From: Strongylocentrotus droebachiensis
Taxonomy: Eukaryota > Echinodermata > Echinoidea > Camarodonta > Strongylocentrotidae
DNA length: 64,000 bases
Assembly: GCA_035222895.1 (NCBI GenBank)
Contig: JAVYIG010007162.1
Coordinates: 1 to 64,000, forward strand
Direction of reading: 5' to 3'
Shown: positions 26,211-39,290 of the stretch, piece after piece
Position numbering within the stretch: the stretch's first letter is position 1
Layout: each line of letters starts with the position of its first letter
The notes under the pieces: generated by a model
What the model was told of the DNA's origin: nothing
What the model saw: the letters and a program-made list of their open reading frames with translations, nothing else
The model's database searches: none
Made by a program: the position numbers and the translations under genes

Positions 26211-26607
26211 GGGCAATTCCACGGTAACGGAAGGACACTCAGACAAGATTTTTGAACTTCAGGTTCATACTAAAAGAAATGTTTTATTAGTATGTATTAA
26301 ATTATGGGGAACAAAATGTGTTTCAGTCAAGTGGAAAGCTTCATCAACTTCACAAAGTTTGGATAAACACTAATTAACTGGAAAAACCATGTCCATTTTT
26401 ATGTCCTTCCGTTACCGAGATAATTAATATGCACATTCTTAAACTACTTAACTATAATGACAATTTTTTTTGGGAGAATTAAAGGCACTTATATAGGTAT
26501 TATATCTGTACTGTTTCACATCTTATACTAATAAAACAGTTCTTTTAGTATGAACCTGAAGTTCAAAAATCTTGTCCGAGTGTCCTTCCGTTACCGTGGA
26601 ATTGCCC
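26211..26607. mobile_element. Inverted-repeat element with 66-bp arms and TTCT duplication
   Basis: The left arm starts GGGCAATTCCACGGTAACGG. The right arm is its reverse complement over about 66 bases with one mismatch seen (CTCAGACAAG against CTCGGACAAG). TTCT stands on both sides (26207-26210, 26608-26611). An internal CTTCCGTTACCG repeat lies at about 26404. No coding sequence is evident. The near-identical arms suggest a fairly recent insertion. Confidence 0.85.
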
Positions 26608-27786
26608 TTCTTTCCCACCCAGAAAGAAGATGTAGGAAATGTCACTCAAGACTTGAAAAGTTCTTTAGATCATTAAAATTCATGCTTTAAATGAAGCATT
26701 TATACGGCATAGATGATTGATTGATTATATATGGAATGTCCATATCAAGATAACACTGAAAATTTGTTCATATCTTTACCTATTTTATATGGGCGATAAC
26801 TGATTGAAATAAGATTTGTATCAATGATCAGTTGTGATGGTATTGGTGACAAAATCTATTGAGAGCCAGATTAAACGATTTAAATTAATGACTCTCGACA
26901 AATGACTTAATCTGTCAAAGCTCAAAGCTCTTCCGTTATCAGGTCTTCTATTCTATACATTACTGTACTACACTTACATATCTCTTTTGAGCCAGTAGGG
27001 TTTTGACTAATATACTTTAACATAAACTATAACAGGTATATACATGTGTTACTGAAACACTTTAACACAGATTTAAAGCCCTTCTGGCTTTGAACAGACG
27101 ATCTAGTACAGGCCATGAACATCACAAACCCCAGGGTCACCTCAAGAGCAACATCTTGTCATTCGGTTATCTTTCTTACTTGTATGATGTGATTTAAAAC
27201 GATGGCTCATCACTGCATGACATCGCATTTATTCTTTGTTCTTGTTTCTTTCTTTTTTTCTTTTTTCTTGTTTTGATTGATGTCCCTTTCGTGTACCTCT
27301 CCCAAGTGGTTGTCAAAATGATTGATTTGGGGGTCTCTCACCCAGAGTCTTCTTCATCTCAAATGTCACAAGTACTTTTTAGCTTGAATATATACGAGAG
27401 CCAAGTCCACACACACTAGCTATGTTCTATATAATAAATTTCTGGAAATTTTCATTATAACTTGCAATAAGTGAAGAAAAATGTGATGGTTCTAATTAAG
27501 ATCCCAATTAAGATCCCCAAAAAGTTCTTGCTAGAACTAGGAAATATCAAGTTATGAAACCTTTCTTTGGAACTTGCAGGCAGAAATTTGATGTTCCAAT
27601 TTCCTACACAGTATTTTTCTTCTATATTGTACTCATAACACTAGCAATGACATACCACAGAGGACTCGGAACAGGGTTAGGAATACTGTGGAATGGTGGT
27701 TTATATTCAAGATTCTGATCATGACTTTTCCATGTTTCAAATAAATTCTAGCCCAGTGATTGTGCCCTTACAAGTCATTTTATTTA

Positions 27787-28316
27787 CAGTTGTTTCTCTC
27801 AACCCTGGAATAGAAAATGGAACCTGGTAGGAAGATAAGTTTAAAAAGACCACCCAACCGAGACAAGAAAAGTGGTCTTTAAAGACAGGTGGTCTTTATG
27901 TACAGGTTTGTTAGTACTTGTTTCAATGAGAAACCATTTTCAAGGGAATCAAAAGTTGTGGTAGACAGGTGGTCTTTATGTACAGGTTTGTTAGTACTTG
28001 TTTCAATGAGAAACCATTTTCAAGGGGAATCAAAAGTTGTGGTAGACAGGTGGTCTTTATGTACAGGTTTGTTAGTACTTGTTTCAATGAGAAACCATTT
28101 TCAAGGGGAATCAAAAGTTGTGGCAGACAGGTGGTCTTTATGTACAGGTTTGTTAGTACTTGTTTCAATGAGAAACCATTTTCAAGGGGAATCAAAAGTT
28201 GTGGTAGACAGGTGGTCTTTATGTACAGGTTTGTTAGTACTTGTTTCAATGAGAAACCATTTTCAAGGGAATCAAAAGTTGTGGTAGACAGGTTGTCGCT
28301 TAACCAGGTTTAACTG
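27787..28316. mobile_element. Possible TA-flanked CAGTT...AACTG element
   Basis: The left edge reads TA-CAGTTG and the right edge CAACTG-like AACTG-TA, as in Tc1/mariner/pogo-type elements. Beyond CAGTT the two ends match only loosely. The centre is an 80-81-bp tandem array. Treat the boundaries as tentative. Confidence 0.4.
27885..28295. repeat. 80-81-bp tandem repeat, 5 copies
   Basis: The unit contains GTGGTCTTTATGTACAGG, TTGTTAGTACTTGTTTCAAT and AACCATTTTCAAGGG. The middle copies are 81 bp and nearly identical, while the outer ones lose one G. Because 81 is a multiple of 3, 27-residue repeats appear in two plus frames and one minus frame. These are not evidence of a protein. Confidence 0.95.
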
Positions 28317-28425
28317 TACATCCAAGCTGCTTGTGACTTGAAGGAGAAAAGCATGTCTACATATGAATTGATCCCAGCTATATCAGGCTCAATTTACTTT
28401 TGCAGTCCATAAACTTTCAGCAATA

Positions 28426-28725
28426 GGCCATTTTCGTAATGTAACCAAATTTAATGCATTTCTTTGGGAAGTGCATCAATACAAATTATTTCATTCACCT
28501 GGTAAGAATAATAGTATTTCAATAGACAGAATCCAAAATGCATACATTAGTTGTTGCCAGGTTGGGCAAACATTATGGCTTGACCTACCTAGCAACACTT
28601 GATATATGCAGTTTGCATTCTGACTATTGAAATACTATTATTCTTATCAGGTGAATGAAATAATTTGTATTGAGGCACTTCACAAAGACTTGTGCATTAA
28701 ATTTGGTTACATTACGAAAATGGTC
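28426..28725. mobile_element. Foldback element, about 300 bp, 100-bp arms
   Basis: The left arm GGCCATTTTCGTAATGTAAC through TCACCTGGTAAGAATAATAG and TATTTCAATAG is matched in reverse complement by the right arm ending GTTACATTACGAAAATGGTC. The arms are about 100 bp with a few mismatches. No clear target duplication and no ORF are seen. Confidence 0.8.
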
Positions 28726-28933
28726 ATTCTCAAAACGGTGGGAAATTAATGAATATTTTAATTTGTGAACATTATCACAGAGCAACTACAAAGTAATTAC
28801 AATACTGTATTCTAGTTCCCATAAAAAAAAATCATGTTTGGATTATGTCATACATCATTTTATTGTTCATACATGCTAATAGGTGATGGACAAGGCTGCT
28901 GCAATTGGCTTAGGGTTTGTTTTCTTTCTTTAA

Positions 28934-29657
28934 AGATAAAGACCTGGGGGGTGTTTCACAAAGATCCTAAGTAGAACTTAACTCTAAGTTGGATTTAAAA
29001 ATTATGGACAGCCATTGGAGTCTTAAAATGAAATATATTCAAAAGCAGAAATTCACGTATTTTAGACTTTTTATAAATTCCACATCCAGAACATAAAATC
29101 TCCTTGATGATAGAAAATATGAATGATTTGAATAGACAATTAATGCCTTTCAAAATAACTTTTACAACATATTTTCAAAGATGCTAATGGCTTTCCATAA
29201 TTGTTAAGTCCAACTTAGAGATAAGTTCAACTTAGGATCTTTGTGAAACACCCCCCAGTTTTGGAAACGCCCCCCCCCCCCCCCCTCTCAAAAAATGAAA
29301 AGGAAGCTCTATTACCAATCATGTGAAAGAATATATTTTGACTAATACGTGATGATACAAATTTTGCCGGGAAACCGCCTACTAATTGATATACAGTATC
29401 TGGTAAATTATTATATCTTTTTAGACCGGATAGATATCGCGCAAGTGTCACGTACGTGTCGCATAGTCCCATATACATCTTTCCGTGTACAGTGTTTGTA
29501 ACTTTACCAAGACTGTGCCAAATTTCCTATCATTTTGATGATTCCAGAACCTTGCAGTAAACCCCAATACTTATATGCTAGATGATCAACTTTTTCTGAT
29601 CGATTCCACAACGTTTCTTTCACAATGCAATCGCATGACCAGAACTGATCTTTACAT
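28934..29657. mobile_element. TTAA-flanked element, copy 2, split by a nested insertion
   Basis: The left stub AGATAAAGACC (28934-28944) after TTAA and the right part from about 29257 to GATCTTTACAT before TTAA (29658-29661) together match the element at 18292-18658. Shared sequence includes GCCGGGAAACCGCCTACTAA. The two parts are separated by an unrelated inverted-repeat element at 28944-29258. Confidence 0.8.
28944..29258. mobile_element. CTGGGGGGTGTTTCAC inverted-repeat element, nested
   Basis: It starts CTGGGGGGTGTTTCACAAAG and ends CTTTGTGAAACACCCCCCAG. The arms continue about 55 bp (ATCCTAAGTAGAACTTAACT against AGATAAGTTCAACTTAGGAT on the other side). It lies inside the TTAA-flanked copy at 28934-29657. 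Confidence 0.85.
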
Positions 29658-32600
29658 TTAACTCTTTAATAGCAATCATTTGGGTGGTCTCTGTGTACTT
29701 CACTACAAAGTTAACTTCTAAAAGATTATTAATCTGTAATGCAAAGCAGATGCACCTATATGATGACATTATTTATACGAAGAAGGATTTCATGACAGTA
29801 CATCCTTTTCATTTCACACCCTCCAGAATAACCCATTCCTGGGGGTAAAACCCTGTTTCTTTTTCCTCCTTTATCAGAATACATCATACATGTTTAGCAT
29901 GCGACATATCAAGACATGGATAGAATTTACAGGAAAACGTGAATTAGTGATGCCACATCTTTTAGAGGATCAATATTGCTACTAATTACCAATCTCTCAT
30001 TATCTATAAATGATCTTGAAATAGCCCTATCTCTATTTAATTAGACATGGATGGAGCCAACTCCAATTACAAGTTATTATCCCAAAATTGAGATGAGTCA
30101 GAATCTGACAACTTCAAGTTTCAAAAGTGCTGCACTACAGTATGTTTTCCATGTGAATAATAAAAGCATCTTGTAATTCTGCCCACATTTACATGGACTC
30201 CTGACTCTTTTTCTCTTGAATTCTAGCAAAATCAATGAAAAGACTTTTGAATACACCTATGACCCCTGTCAAATTTTCGATCATTACTTTCAATATTTTG
30301 GGATGTATGATAAGACATTTATCCAACATGTTTGAGACATCAAGATGAAAAGTGAAAAAGACAATTAACAGAAAAAAGAAATGACTAATTTTCATGCATT
30401 TCTCCAAAAGTACTTGTACTTGTAAGTATAATATAAAGCAAATATCTTTATAAAAAAACATGCTAAATGGTATGCTATTGTCAAAAACATTCCACTATAT
30501 TTTTAAAAGCAAACCAACATAATTATATTTATGTACACTGTATACAATTTAACAATTAAAATTGACTAATAAAAGGGAATTGGTACCTTTAAACAAGTCT
30601 GTCATGAGAGACAGGTAAATTCCAATAACAAAAATATCAAAATCTTCATGCACTTGAATGTATTTGTAATATGAATAACAGATTTACAGCCTTCAACTTC
30701 AAACCCCTTTTTTGCATTAGGCAAATCCAGTACATGTATGTAATAAACATCTGTATTGGTTATAACTGGATGTGTCAAAAAATTCAAATTTCAACGAACA
30801 AAACGTGACTTCAATGCACGTAAACAAGGTATCACAAATCAGATGTATGTGATTGAACATGGATTGTTCTTATCAATATCCGCACCACACAACATGAATC
30901 CAATTGTGCGAACAGAAGCCAAATAGTGATTAGATCAGTGGAATATTCACTCATGGAAATCCATTCCCGTGACGAAAATCAAGAATAGTAATTTCACCGA
31001 GCCAAGCATAATAATGCACTCCAAATGTTTGAACTTTTCTGCTTACAAATCTCTTCTCAAACTTCCTGTTGCACTCTTATCTAACTTTTAAAGGCACATG
31101 GTAAAACTTTGGAAAAGCTGAAATATTGAGTTTTTACAGAGAAAGTAAAACAATTTAGCTCAAAAGAAGAGATCAGCTCTTATGAAATTGGGAATTGATT
31201 TGTGATTTTTAAAAGTCAACCTTCATTTCAATGATGAACAACTTTTATATGTTTTTTTATCACTAAATTCACTATTGACTGACTATCCTGAGTAACCAAT
31301 AGAGATATTGCTGTATTATTATTTCTTGATGCTATTTGATTTGTATGCATCACGAATGCTAGCAAAGCATCAAAACCACTAGTTAACACTTGTTTTAACT
31401 GCAGCGAATCTCTTTAATCTAGAATAAAAGGCTTCATGTTTGATTCAGCGATTGGTTCCGTTTCATACATTACAATGATTTCCGATAATGACTGAGCTAA
31501 AATAATGTTTCAATCAGAGACACGAGTTGTTTTTCCACAGTACATGCATATAATGAGACTGGGGAGTGGGGATCAAATACCTTGTGTCAGTCATGAATCC
31601 CAGAACGGCAGTGTTATGGGTCAGTGCTGTATCTTTCAATATGTGCTAATCAAATGTGCAATTATGCTGCAATATTAAAGAGGGACTGAATCCTAAGCAT
31701 TCTTTCTAGACCAAAGTCCCTTTTTACAACATTAACTTTAACTGATATTTTCTGACCTAGCAACAACTCATGATTACTCAAATATACCAACAGTTCATCT
31801 TTTAATATTTACTTGAAGGGAGGAGAAGTATCCATGAACTTGAATGAATAGCAAAAATAGCATTTTCAAATATGTAGGGAATATTCTCCCACAAAATATC
31901 TCTACATGTATATTGAGTTAGTTAAATTGCAAGCCAAAATCCAGGATGCTCAACATTCCTACAAATTATTAATTCTAAAACTTGATTTCCATGACATGAT
32001 TGACATGGCATATTTTCACAGGCTATGATGACTGATTCCCTTCCCCTACTCTATCACACCAGCTAACATTGGAAGAAGACTCCAGAGATATGAACAGCTC
32101 AAGGTCATATTATTAGGATTAATTTGTGGAGTCTGGATTCTTCCCAATTCGGGAGGTTAAAACAGGGATTTGGTAAAATTTGATTCCGCTTAAAATTAAT
32201 GACTGTCTGCGTGCCTGTTTTTATAGCTGAAACATTCTTTTTTGATCAATTCAGTTTTAATGGATGCAGTCTAATGAACTGTCAATTACATCTCTTTAAT
32301 AATTCCAGTCATTGAAATGTGCACATACATGTACTTCAACTGCCCTAAAGCATAATCTAGTGATGTCCAATAGACAAATCTTTTGGTTTTTACCCTTTAC
32401 AATTTCATATAGTTATCAAAATGAATTGTGATTGAATGTATTTGTTTTGTTCGGAAGAGCATTTTGTAAAGAGTACACGAGACAAAGTTATAAACTAACC
32501 TGATGATTGATATGATTGCTAGACAATAATAAAAACCTAACAATATTTCTCTAGGGTGTATGAATATCAGGGGTAGATGTTAAGCCATTACAATATAAAT

Positions 32601-34008
32601 AATAGATCAACTACATGTACATGTATGCCAGTTCACAGATTTGATATATAACCATAATATCACAATAATGATGAATAAAGTTATATAAGATTGATCATCA
32701 AGTCATTTAGTCAGATCATAATGGCATGAATTCCTTAAATGAGAAGTGCACTGTATAAGATTTTTTTAAACAGTAACAACTATGTGCAGATTTCATAGAA
32801 GTGAGAAAAATTATGAAATTCATTTTGCATGAGTTTCTACATCATAAAATTCAATTTTTGCTATTCAATTTGCAATAGAAGAAGACAAATCTACAGCTTC
32901 TCAGAATTGTGAGCATCTTGCTTTCTAAAAGAAAACAAATACAAAGAATTTAGCAAATCACTATTGAGGTCTGTCAATAAAAATATCATTGTACATGGGC
33001 TTTACAAACTCCATGTGAAATTAAGCTGGCCTGGTAGTGCAATCATATCCATGAGCAACATGCATAGACATAATTACGAATATACATGCAGCTATCTTTA
33101 GTAGCGCTGATGATCAATGCATCACTGATTTTCTAATATCCAGGGACCTATATAGTTCTACCAGCACATACTCTCATGTTCCTCATGTTTCAAGAACAGA
33201 GCCAACAAAGGGATATTCCTATTTTGTTCATTGTCTGAGGGAACCAGAAGAAAAAAAATGTTGATTGCGACAATTTGAGTAAAGATATATATATTCTGTT
33301 GACAGCCATAATAGTGTTAACCTATGTAAACTTATGTCAGTTAACACCCCTTAATGCCTTGCAGCAGATAGTAAGAGGGCATGCCAATTATAGTTTGGAA
33401 TGTTTACTCACCTTTCTATACAAAAGTTAAACATTCTTGATCAAAATATAATGCTTATACTGGCACAAAATAAATTGACAAAACCGAGGCGCACCACTTT
33501 CAACATGGTTATACATTTATATCTAACTTTAACACTATTCTTTAATTCAGCCCCACTTAAAGGGATAAAGCCCTTGAGGTAATCAATATTTCAATAGCCC
33601 TACGGATCTACTATGATTGAGTGATAATACACATTTAGTTCTTAGCAGAGACTATTTAGATCCAAGTAAGAAAATAAAAATAATAACACCCACTCACAAC
33701 TCTTTACATTAAAAAAAATAAAGTTACGCCTTGGTGCGCATCATGGATTATGGAAATTATCTGGTAAGAGTCTTTGTTCATGGATGACATAAAAGAGTGC
33801 ATATTTTGCGAGCAGCATTTGCGATCTATGACAAGCATAACATGTCTATTTTCAATCCCCATTATCAGGCTTAAAAGCACAAAAATGCAATGATCAATCT
33901 TTGATTTTACAACAATGTAACACCTGTCATGCAAAGCAATCTGTGTTTGAACATCTCTGCTGAATGGCTTTCATTTTCAATTTGTATACTGATTAAACAC
34001 TAACATCA

Positions 34009-34156
34009 GGGCCCCATTTCACAAAACTTATCATCAGTTACAAATAATAATTTTTGTTATAAGCTAGTGAAATCCTTGCTTCTGATTAGTTATCAGCAGA
34101 TTTGTCACTCATTGTTGTCATTTGTCATTGAAAAAAGGCTTTGTGAAACGGGTCCC
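34009..34156. mobile_element. Short element with GGGCCCCATTTCACAAA ends (148 bp)
   Basis: The left end GGGCCCCATTTCACAAAACT and right end GGCTTTGTGAAACGGGTCCC are inverted repeats of about 20 bp with a few mismatches. The TTTCACAAA core is shared with the nested element at 28944. Confidence 0.75.
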
Positions 34157-36674
34157 AGATCATCTCTCTTTGACTTTCTGATGGACAATCACACAATAAT
34201 CTATCAAAATCATACCAATCTAGATTTAAAAAAGCGAAAAAGATACATATCTGCAATAAATGAAATTCTCAATCGATTTTTGCCCACCCACTATTTCAGT
34301 CCTCACGTTCAAATAAAACCCCTGCTTTATTTGTTACTTCCTCTCTCATCCGTCCTTCCTCCTAATTCTACAAATGTACCTAGATCACGTAGCTATAGGC
34401 ATCAATCCTTCAAACTCATTTCACACTGATATTGAATGATATAACAATCTGATTGCCAAGGCCAGGCTCATTACCTCATCATCACAGCATTCCCAATCAC
34501 GATTCCGTGGAAATTGCAAAAAAAAATCATTAGAGATGAATTTCACACATGGTATGGAAAATTTTCATTGCATTTCTCGTGTCTAGACCCTCAATTAACA
34601 CGTTTTACGCTGGAATTTTGCAGTGTAGGGTGGGAATTAAAGGCCCGGCTTTTCAAGGGATCCAACATTTGCTCTATGTTTTCTATTTCATCAGAGATAC
34701 ATATAGATGGACATGTACAGTTGTAGGCCTAGGGCTTGGGTCTATAAAGGATCCTTTAGTGTTGGGTCGAGTGGTGAGGATAGAAATTTGTAAAAACAAA
34801 ATTCTTACACTAAAATCTTATCATCTGATATGTTATAAGAGATAAATTGTCACTTTTAAGCTTTTTATCTAAAAGCCATTTGCATTTGCGACATAAAGCA
34901 AAACTTACTAAATTAATTTGTTCCTGTCTGAATTTTGAAAGTGATTACTACTCAACCTCCAATGTCAATTTCACTACAGGCTTGACAAGATATGATTTAT
35001 AATATTACACCTGTCAATCATGAAATGTTTATTCAATTATCAACCTTATGAGCATGACCATACATCAATCAATTGATTCAATGTCACTTTTGCTAGCTTA
35101 TGATTAAGATTTATTTGTGACCTTACTTACCATTGCAATCATCAATTTATTTTATAATCTTTATTGAAGGGTACGTGTGAAATCAATATTTGATAAAGCT
35201 CATATATTTTACTTTAATGCTGCAAGCCTGCAACATAAAACTTTCCTTTGTTTCTCTACTATGTGTTATGCAGTTTTATGGTTAACAACACTAGTTTTTC
35301 ATTGTATTCTGTCCTACAGGTAGCTAGTACATTGTGTAGTCTTAAAGGTTGGGTGAAATCCAAATATAAGTTGATTCCTGTTGATGTGCAGGGCTGCATA
35401 CAACTCATATTTTGTTATTCAAACATCTAAATGTATATGTCATAGATTTTTGAATATTTTTTAAAATAATTTTCTCAAACCTTTCTTTTCCTGGTGAGGC
35501 TACAGCACGTCTGACATAGCAAATGTATGTTGGTATTGTATGGTCTATTGTAAACAGGTGGTCAGCTCTGATGAAGCTACATACACCAATGTACACATAC
35601 CACTGTCTCTTGTTAAGTCACAAATGATTGACAGATGATGTCACAAGATGATTGAGATCTGGAGCATTTTATTAAGGAGGAGCTAAATAAGCACGTCTGA
35701 GAATTTTTTTTAATTTTTATATTTACCATTTATCTTTAATCCAGTGCATAAAAACATGATATAGCTTTTTGAAACATGTGTCTTTAAAATGTTTATGAGC
35801 AACGGGTTAACATGTTCACTTGAATTTCTTCATTAGTATGACTACGTATATTGGCAGAATTCCTTTACTTTTACTTTTAAAAACAAACCAATTTTATGAT
35901 TTTTTCAATCTATAGAAAAAAAAGTCATTACCCGGTACAATTTTAAAAATCTATACAAAGAACGAAATAAAAGAAATAAAGATAATTTATCGCTAACAAG
36001 TCTAAAAATGTTCACACTTGAAACAGTATCAAAATCGCACATTCATACCCAATACAACAATTATAAACCAAATAAAAACTGGTCAGACAGACTATATATA
36101 AAACACAGATTTCTAATGCCCCCTTGTACATGTATGTGGCAGAATCATGACATGGGCAATTGGCATTCTATTAGATTGGATAATAGCTATTACAGCTGCT
36201 TTGTCTGATAATTTCTGCCCATGCAAGTGCCTAGAGCCCTCCGGCTCTCTTCATAATTGTGTACAAATCAGACGTAATGCCATGCAAATTTGGGCCTAAT
36301 TTCTGGCTTTGGAAATGTTAATGCAATAAAATCAGAGGAAACATATTGGTAGCACCTTCCAAAACATCAGCGATGGTGGTGTGGGAAACTAAATGGGAAA
36401 ATGAGAATGTATCTTTAATTTGGAATACATGAGAGAGTCCTACAGAAGCATATGTATTGTATTACTGCCGAATAAAAAATTCCTGAACGTTAGAAAAGAA
36501 TACAAAAGAGAAATATGTTTTGTGTGCATTCATGTGTGTTGGAAATTATTTGATTGATTTTTCAATCTGCCATCTTTTTTGCCCCTTTTTATCCCAATAC
36601 TCCCTTAACCTGTCAAACACTTAAACTTATAACATCCTCTCATGAGAGCTGGAAAGGCAATGTCTATCCTTTAA

Positions 36675-36866
36675 AGCCCCACTGCACTACTTATAGCTAC
36701 TTACGCCCTCTATACAGCAAACAATGCCTAATCGGTGACCGTTGCTCTCCCATGGTCCCCTTTTTCTTATGTTAATTGAGAGCCGATTTGATGAGATAAC
36801 CACCTGTCAGTGACCATGCAGGGAGGTCTAATCCCTCCTGGCCAAACTTGTGCAGATACGTAGGCT
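36675..36866. mobile_element. TTAA-flanked short element, family 2, copy 2 (192 bp)
   Basis: It begins AGCCCCACTGCACTAC and ends GTGCAGATACGTAGGCT between TTAA at 36671-36674 and 36867-36870. The internal order matches the copy at 22854. Confidence 0.8.
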
Positions 36867-39099
36867 TTAAGTAAGTTTGTCACACTACTTAATGCCTTTC
36901 TGCCTCTATTAACTTATTGCCCTGTTTCTTGTCACGCTGATATTTCTTGTATCCTATTCATCTATTCACCCATCCAATAAAACTTGCTCATTTTCCATAA
37001 CTTTCTTCATATTTTCCACCTCTTCTCCAGCCGCTCCCCATTTTTAAAAGAATGATAAATGATAAATGATCAACAATCTTTCCTACATATATACAGAAAG
37101 CATGCATGCTTCAAAATCTAGACTCCCAAATCTATCATCATTCTCCATCAATTCAAACAATTTCCTGCCAACCCAACCCCGAGATGTGACCTGTTTAGAA
37201 TAACTGTTTGGAATAAAGATGTCACTCAAGAGACAGATCATGTCTGATTTAGGCGTCAAATTCCACAAAATAGTCCAGAATCTTAAAAATCGGTCCATTC
37301 TAAACTTCAAATACCCTGATCCTTCTTTCACAAGCAGTATCAATCCATGATCCATCACTCCCAATCCTTCCTAAATCCAAGCTTATGTTCTAAATGAACC
37401 AGTTACCAAATAAAAGTGATCCATTATTTACCCCTAAGTCCATTATTTACCCCCAAATAACTCAAATTATTGAATACCAGGGCTCTAAGGTGGAGACCCC
37501 CCTGAACCCTTTCTCAGTCATCAACCGCCGGTGATCGTTTATTTATATGATTTTCTCAATCTCCGTAACCGACGCCTGCCCTGACACGGACTTTCAGTCC
37601 AGGTGCTGACAAAAAGTTTCTTTTTCTTTCTCTCCCATCACCTGCTGTCACCTTTCACCTTCAGGGGTTCAAGTTTATCCCCCTGGGTCATGAGAATGCA
37701 CCCCTAATGGCACCTTTCCAGTTCCCCCATTGCTAGACCATTCTGCACCCAAGTCCAAATATTTGTGCCCCTGTGTTTTTGTAGGCAAGACCCGCAGGGG
37801 GACTTTCAAGCGGGCTGGAAGAGAGTCATTTCAAGAGATGGATTTAACGAGACATCTTAGCAAAGTTCACACTTCACAAAATGACAGAACTTTACAGTCA
37901 AAATGTGCCTCATAAAAATGTCTGCAGCATTTCTTTTGTGAGCCTTTGTCATAGTTTTTGATGACCTGTCAGTTACTTCCACAAACAACTCAGTTAATGT
38001 TAATTTTGCTGTCAAATATTTTCAAGCAGTCTTCATCCTCCACGAGTCACCAAGTTTACAAATATTTCAATGAAGAATGGAAAAATAAAAAGCCCAAGTC
38101 ATGTTTTATCATAAACGATGCAGGGCTAATAACTCACATTCTTTATGAAGGAATATATGTGATACACAATGTAAAACGATGTTAACAAAACGATGTTTGA
38201 AGATATGGTAAGAATGAAGTTCTGATTCTTCTATTTATATAAAGGACATAAACATCACTGTAAAATAAAAAAATGGCTTCAAAACAAACCAAATTAGGAG
38301 CAACTTCATACCACATGAGTCTGTCTCTGCCTTTCGTGCCTTTTACATATAAAAGGAGTATACTGCACTTTTCTTGGGGTCCTTTACCACATGGCAGCCA
38401 ATTAGGAACATACTGGGGTGAGGATTTAGGTGAATTTCACCCAGTATCCCAGTTAACTATGACATTTCTTGGAACAAGATAGGGGTGTGAACAGGTGGAT
38501 TGGGGCCAACCTAATTCAATTGGTGACTTCACTGATGATGACAGATTTCAATTTCATGTTCACACGTAGAACTGAATGATGTTTTATAATTGAATGTGAT
38601 GTAAATTGAATCTGGCATGCCTCTGTATCATCTCATACATCAGGGCATAGGATAGACACTTTATACAGTGGTTTTTCTTTGTGGTGTCTTTGTGTTTATA
38701 TTGTAACACCAAGAAACTTGTCTGTCATTTTTGCAACAAGAAACTGTATCAATGGTTATGCAGTCACTTTACATTATGACTAAGTTAATCCGAATTTTTC
38801 ATTCAATTTGCAAAATTTCTTGCCTCAAAAGTTCCTAGTCATAATGTGAAGTGACTTCTTATGCAATGGAGGTAAAGAAAAGTCCATATTATTTGCTAAC
38901 AACCAGGAGGGTGTTTACTGAATTAGGATTGTTGGCAGACAATCAGCCCTATTGATGAAATAATGTCAAGCAATTTTATTAAAAGTGCAATTCTTATTGA
39001 ATATACAGTACTTTTACATTCTTTAAAAAAAAAATCATTTTTTTTCTAATAAATTGAATTCTTTTTATTCAAAATGATGCTAAGAGTACTGATTAATTA

Positions 39100-39185
39100 A
39101 AATTATTTGTGTGCGCCGTGAGCATCTCTAGAAATGGATATGCCGCGCTTTATAAATATTGTCATTATCATTATTATTATTATTA
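39100..39185 (+). repeat. SINE/LINE tail remnant
   Basis: GTGCGCCGTGAGCATCTCTA, then CCGCGCTTTATAAATATTG and an ATT trinucleotide run, is a typical 3' tail of invertebrate retroposons. A similar GCGCTTTATAAGTAACG tail is near 13600. Confidence 0.55.
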
Positions 39186-39290
39186 AGCTTTCTTTTAGTT
39201 CTATATGTTTCATACAAACTAACCCAAACTTATTAATGCCCTTCTCATTCTCAGCAGACATCAGGTGAGAGCCAGAAAGGCCTAAACTCT

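Noticed and set aside
27889..28313. ORFs of 108-132 residues with 27-residue repeats on both strands
   Set aside because: An 81-bp tandem repeat keeps frames open by arithmetic. The same unit is open on three frames, which argues against selection for any protein.
37083..37364. Minus-strand 93-residue ORF
   Set aside because: No recognisable domain, no matching frame or splice neighbours, and composition like the surrounding intron.
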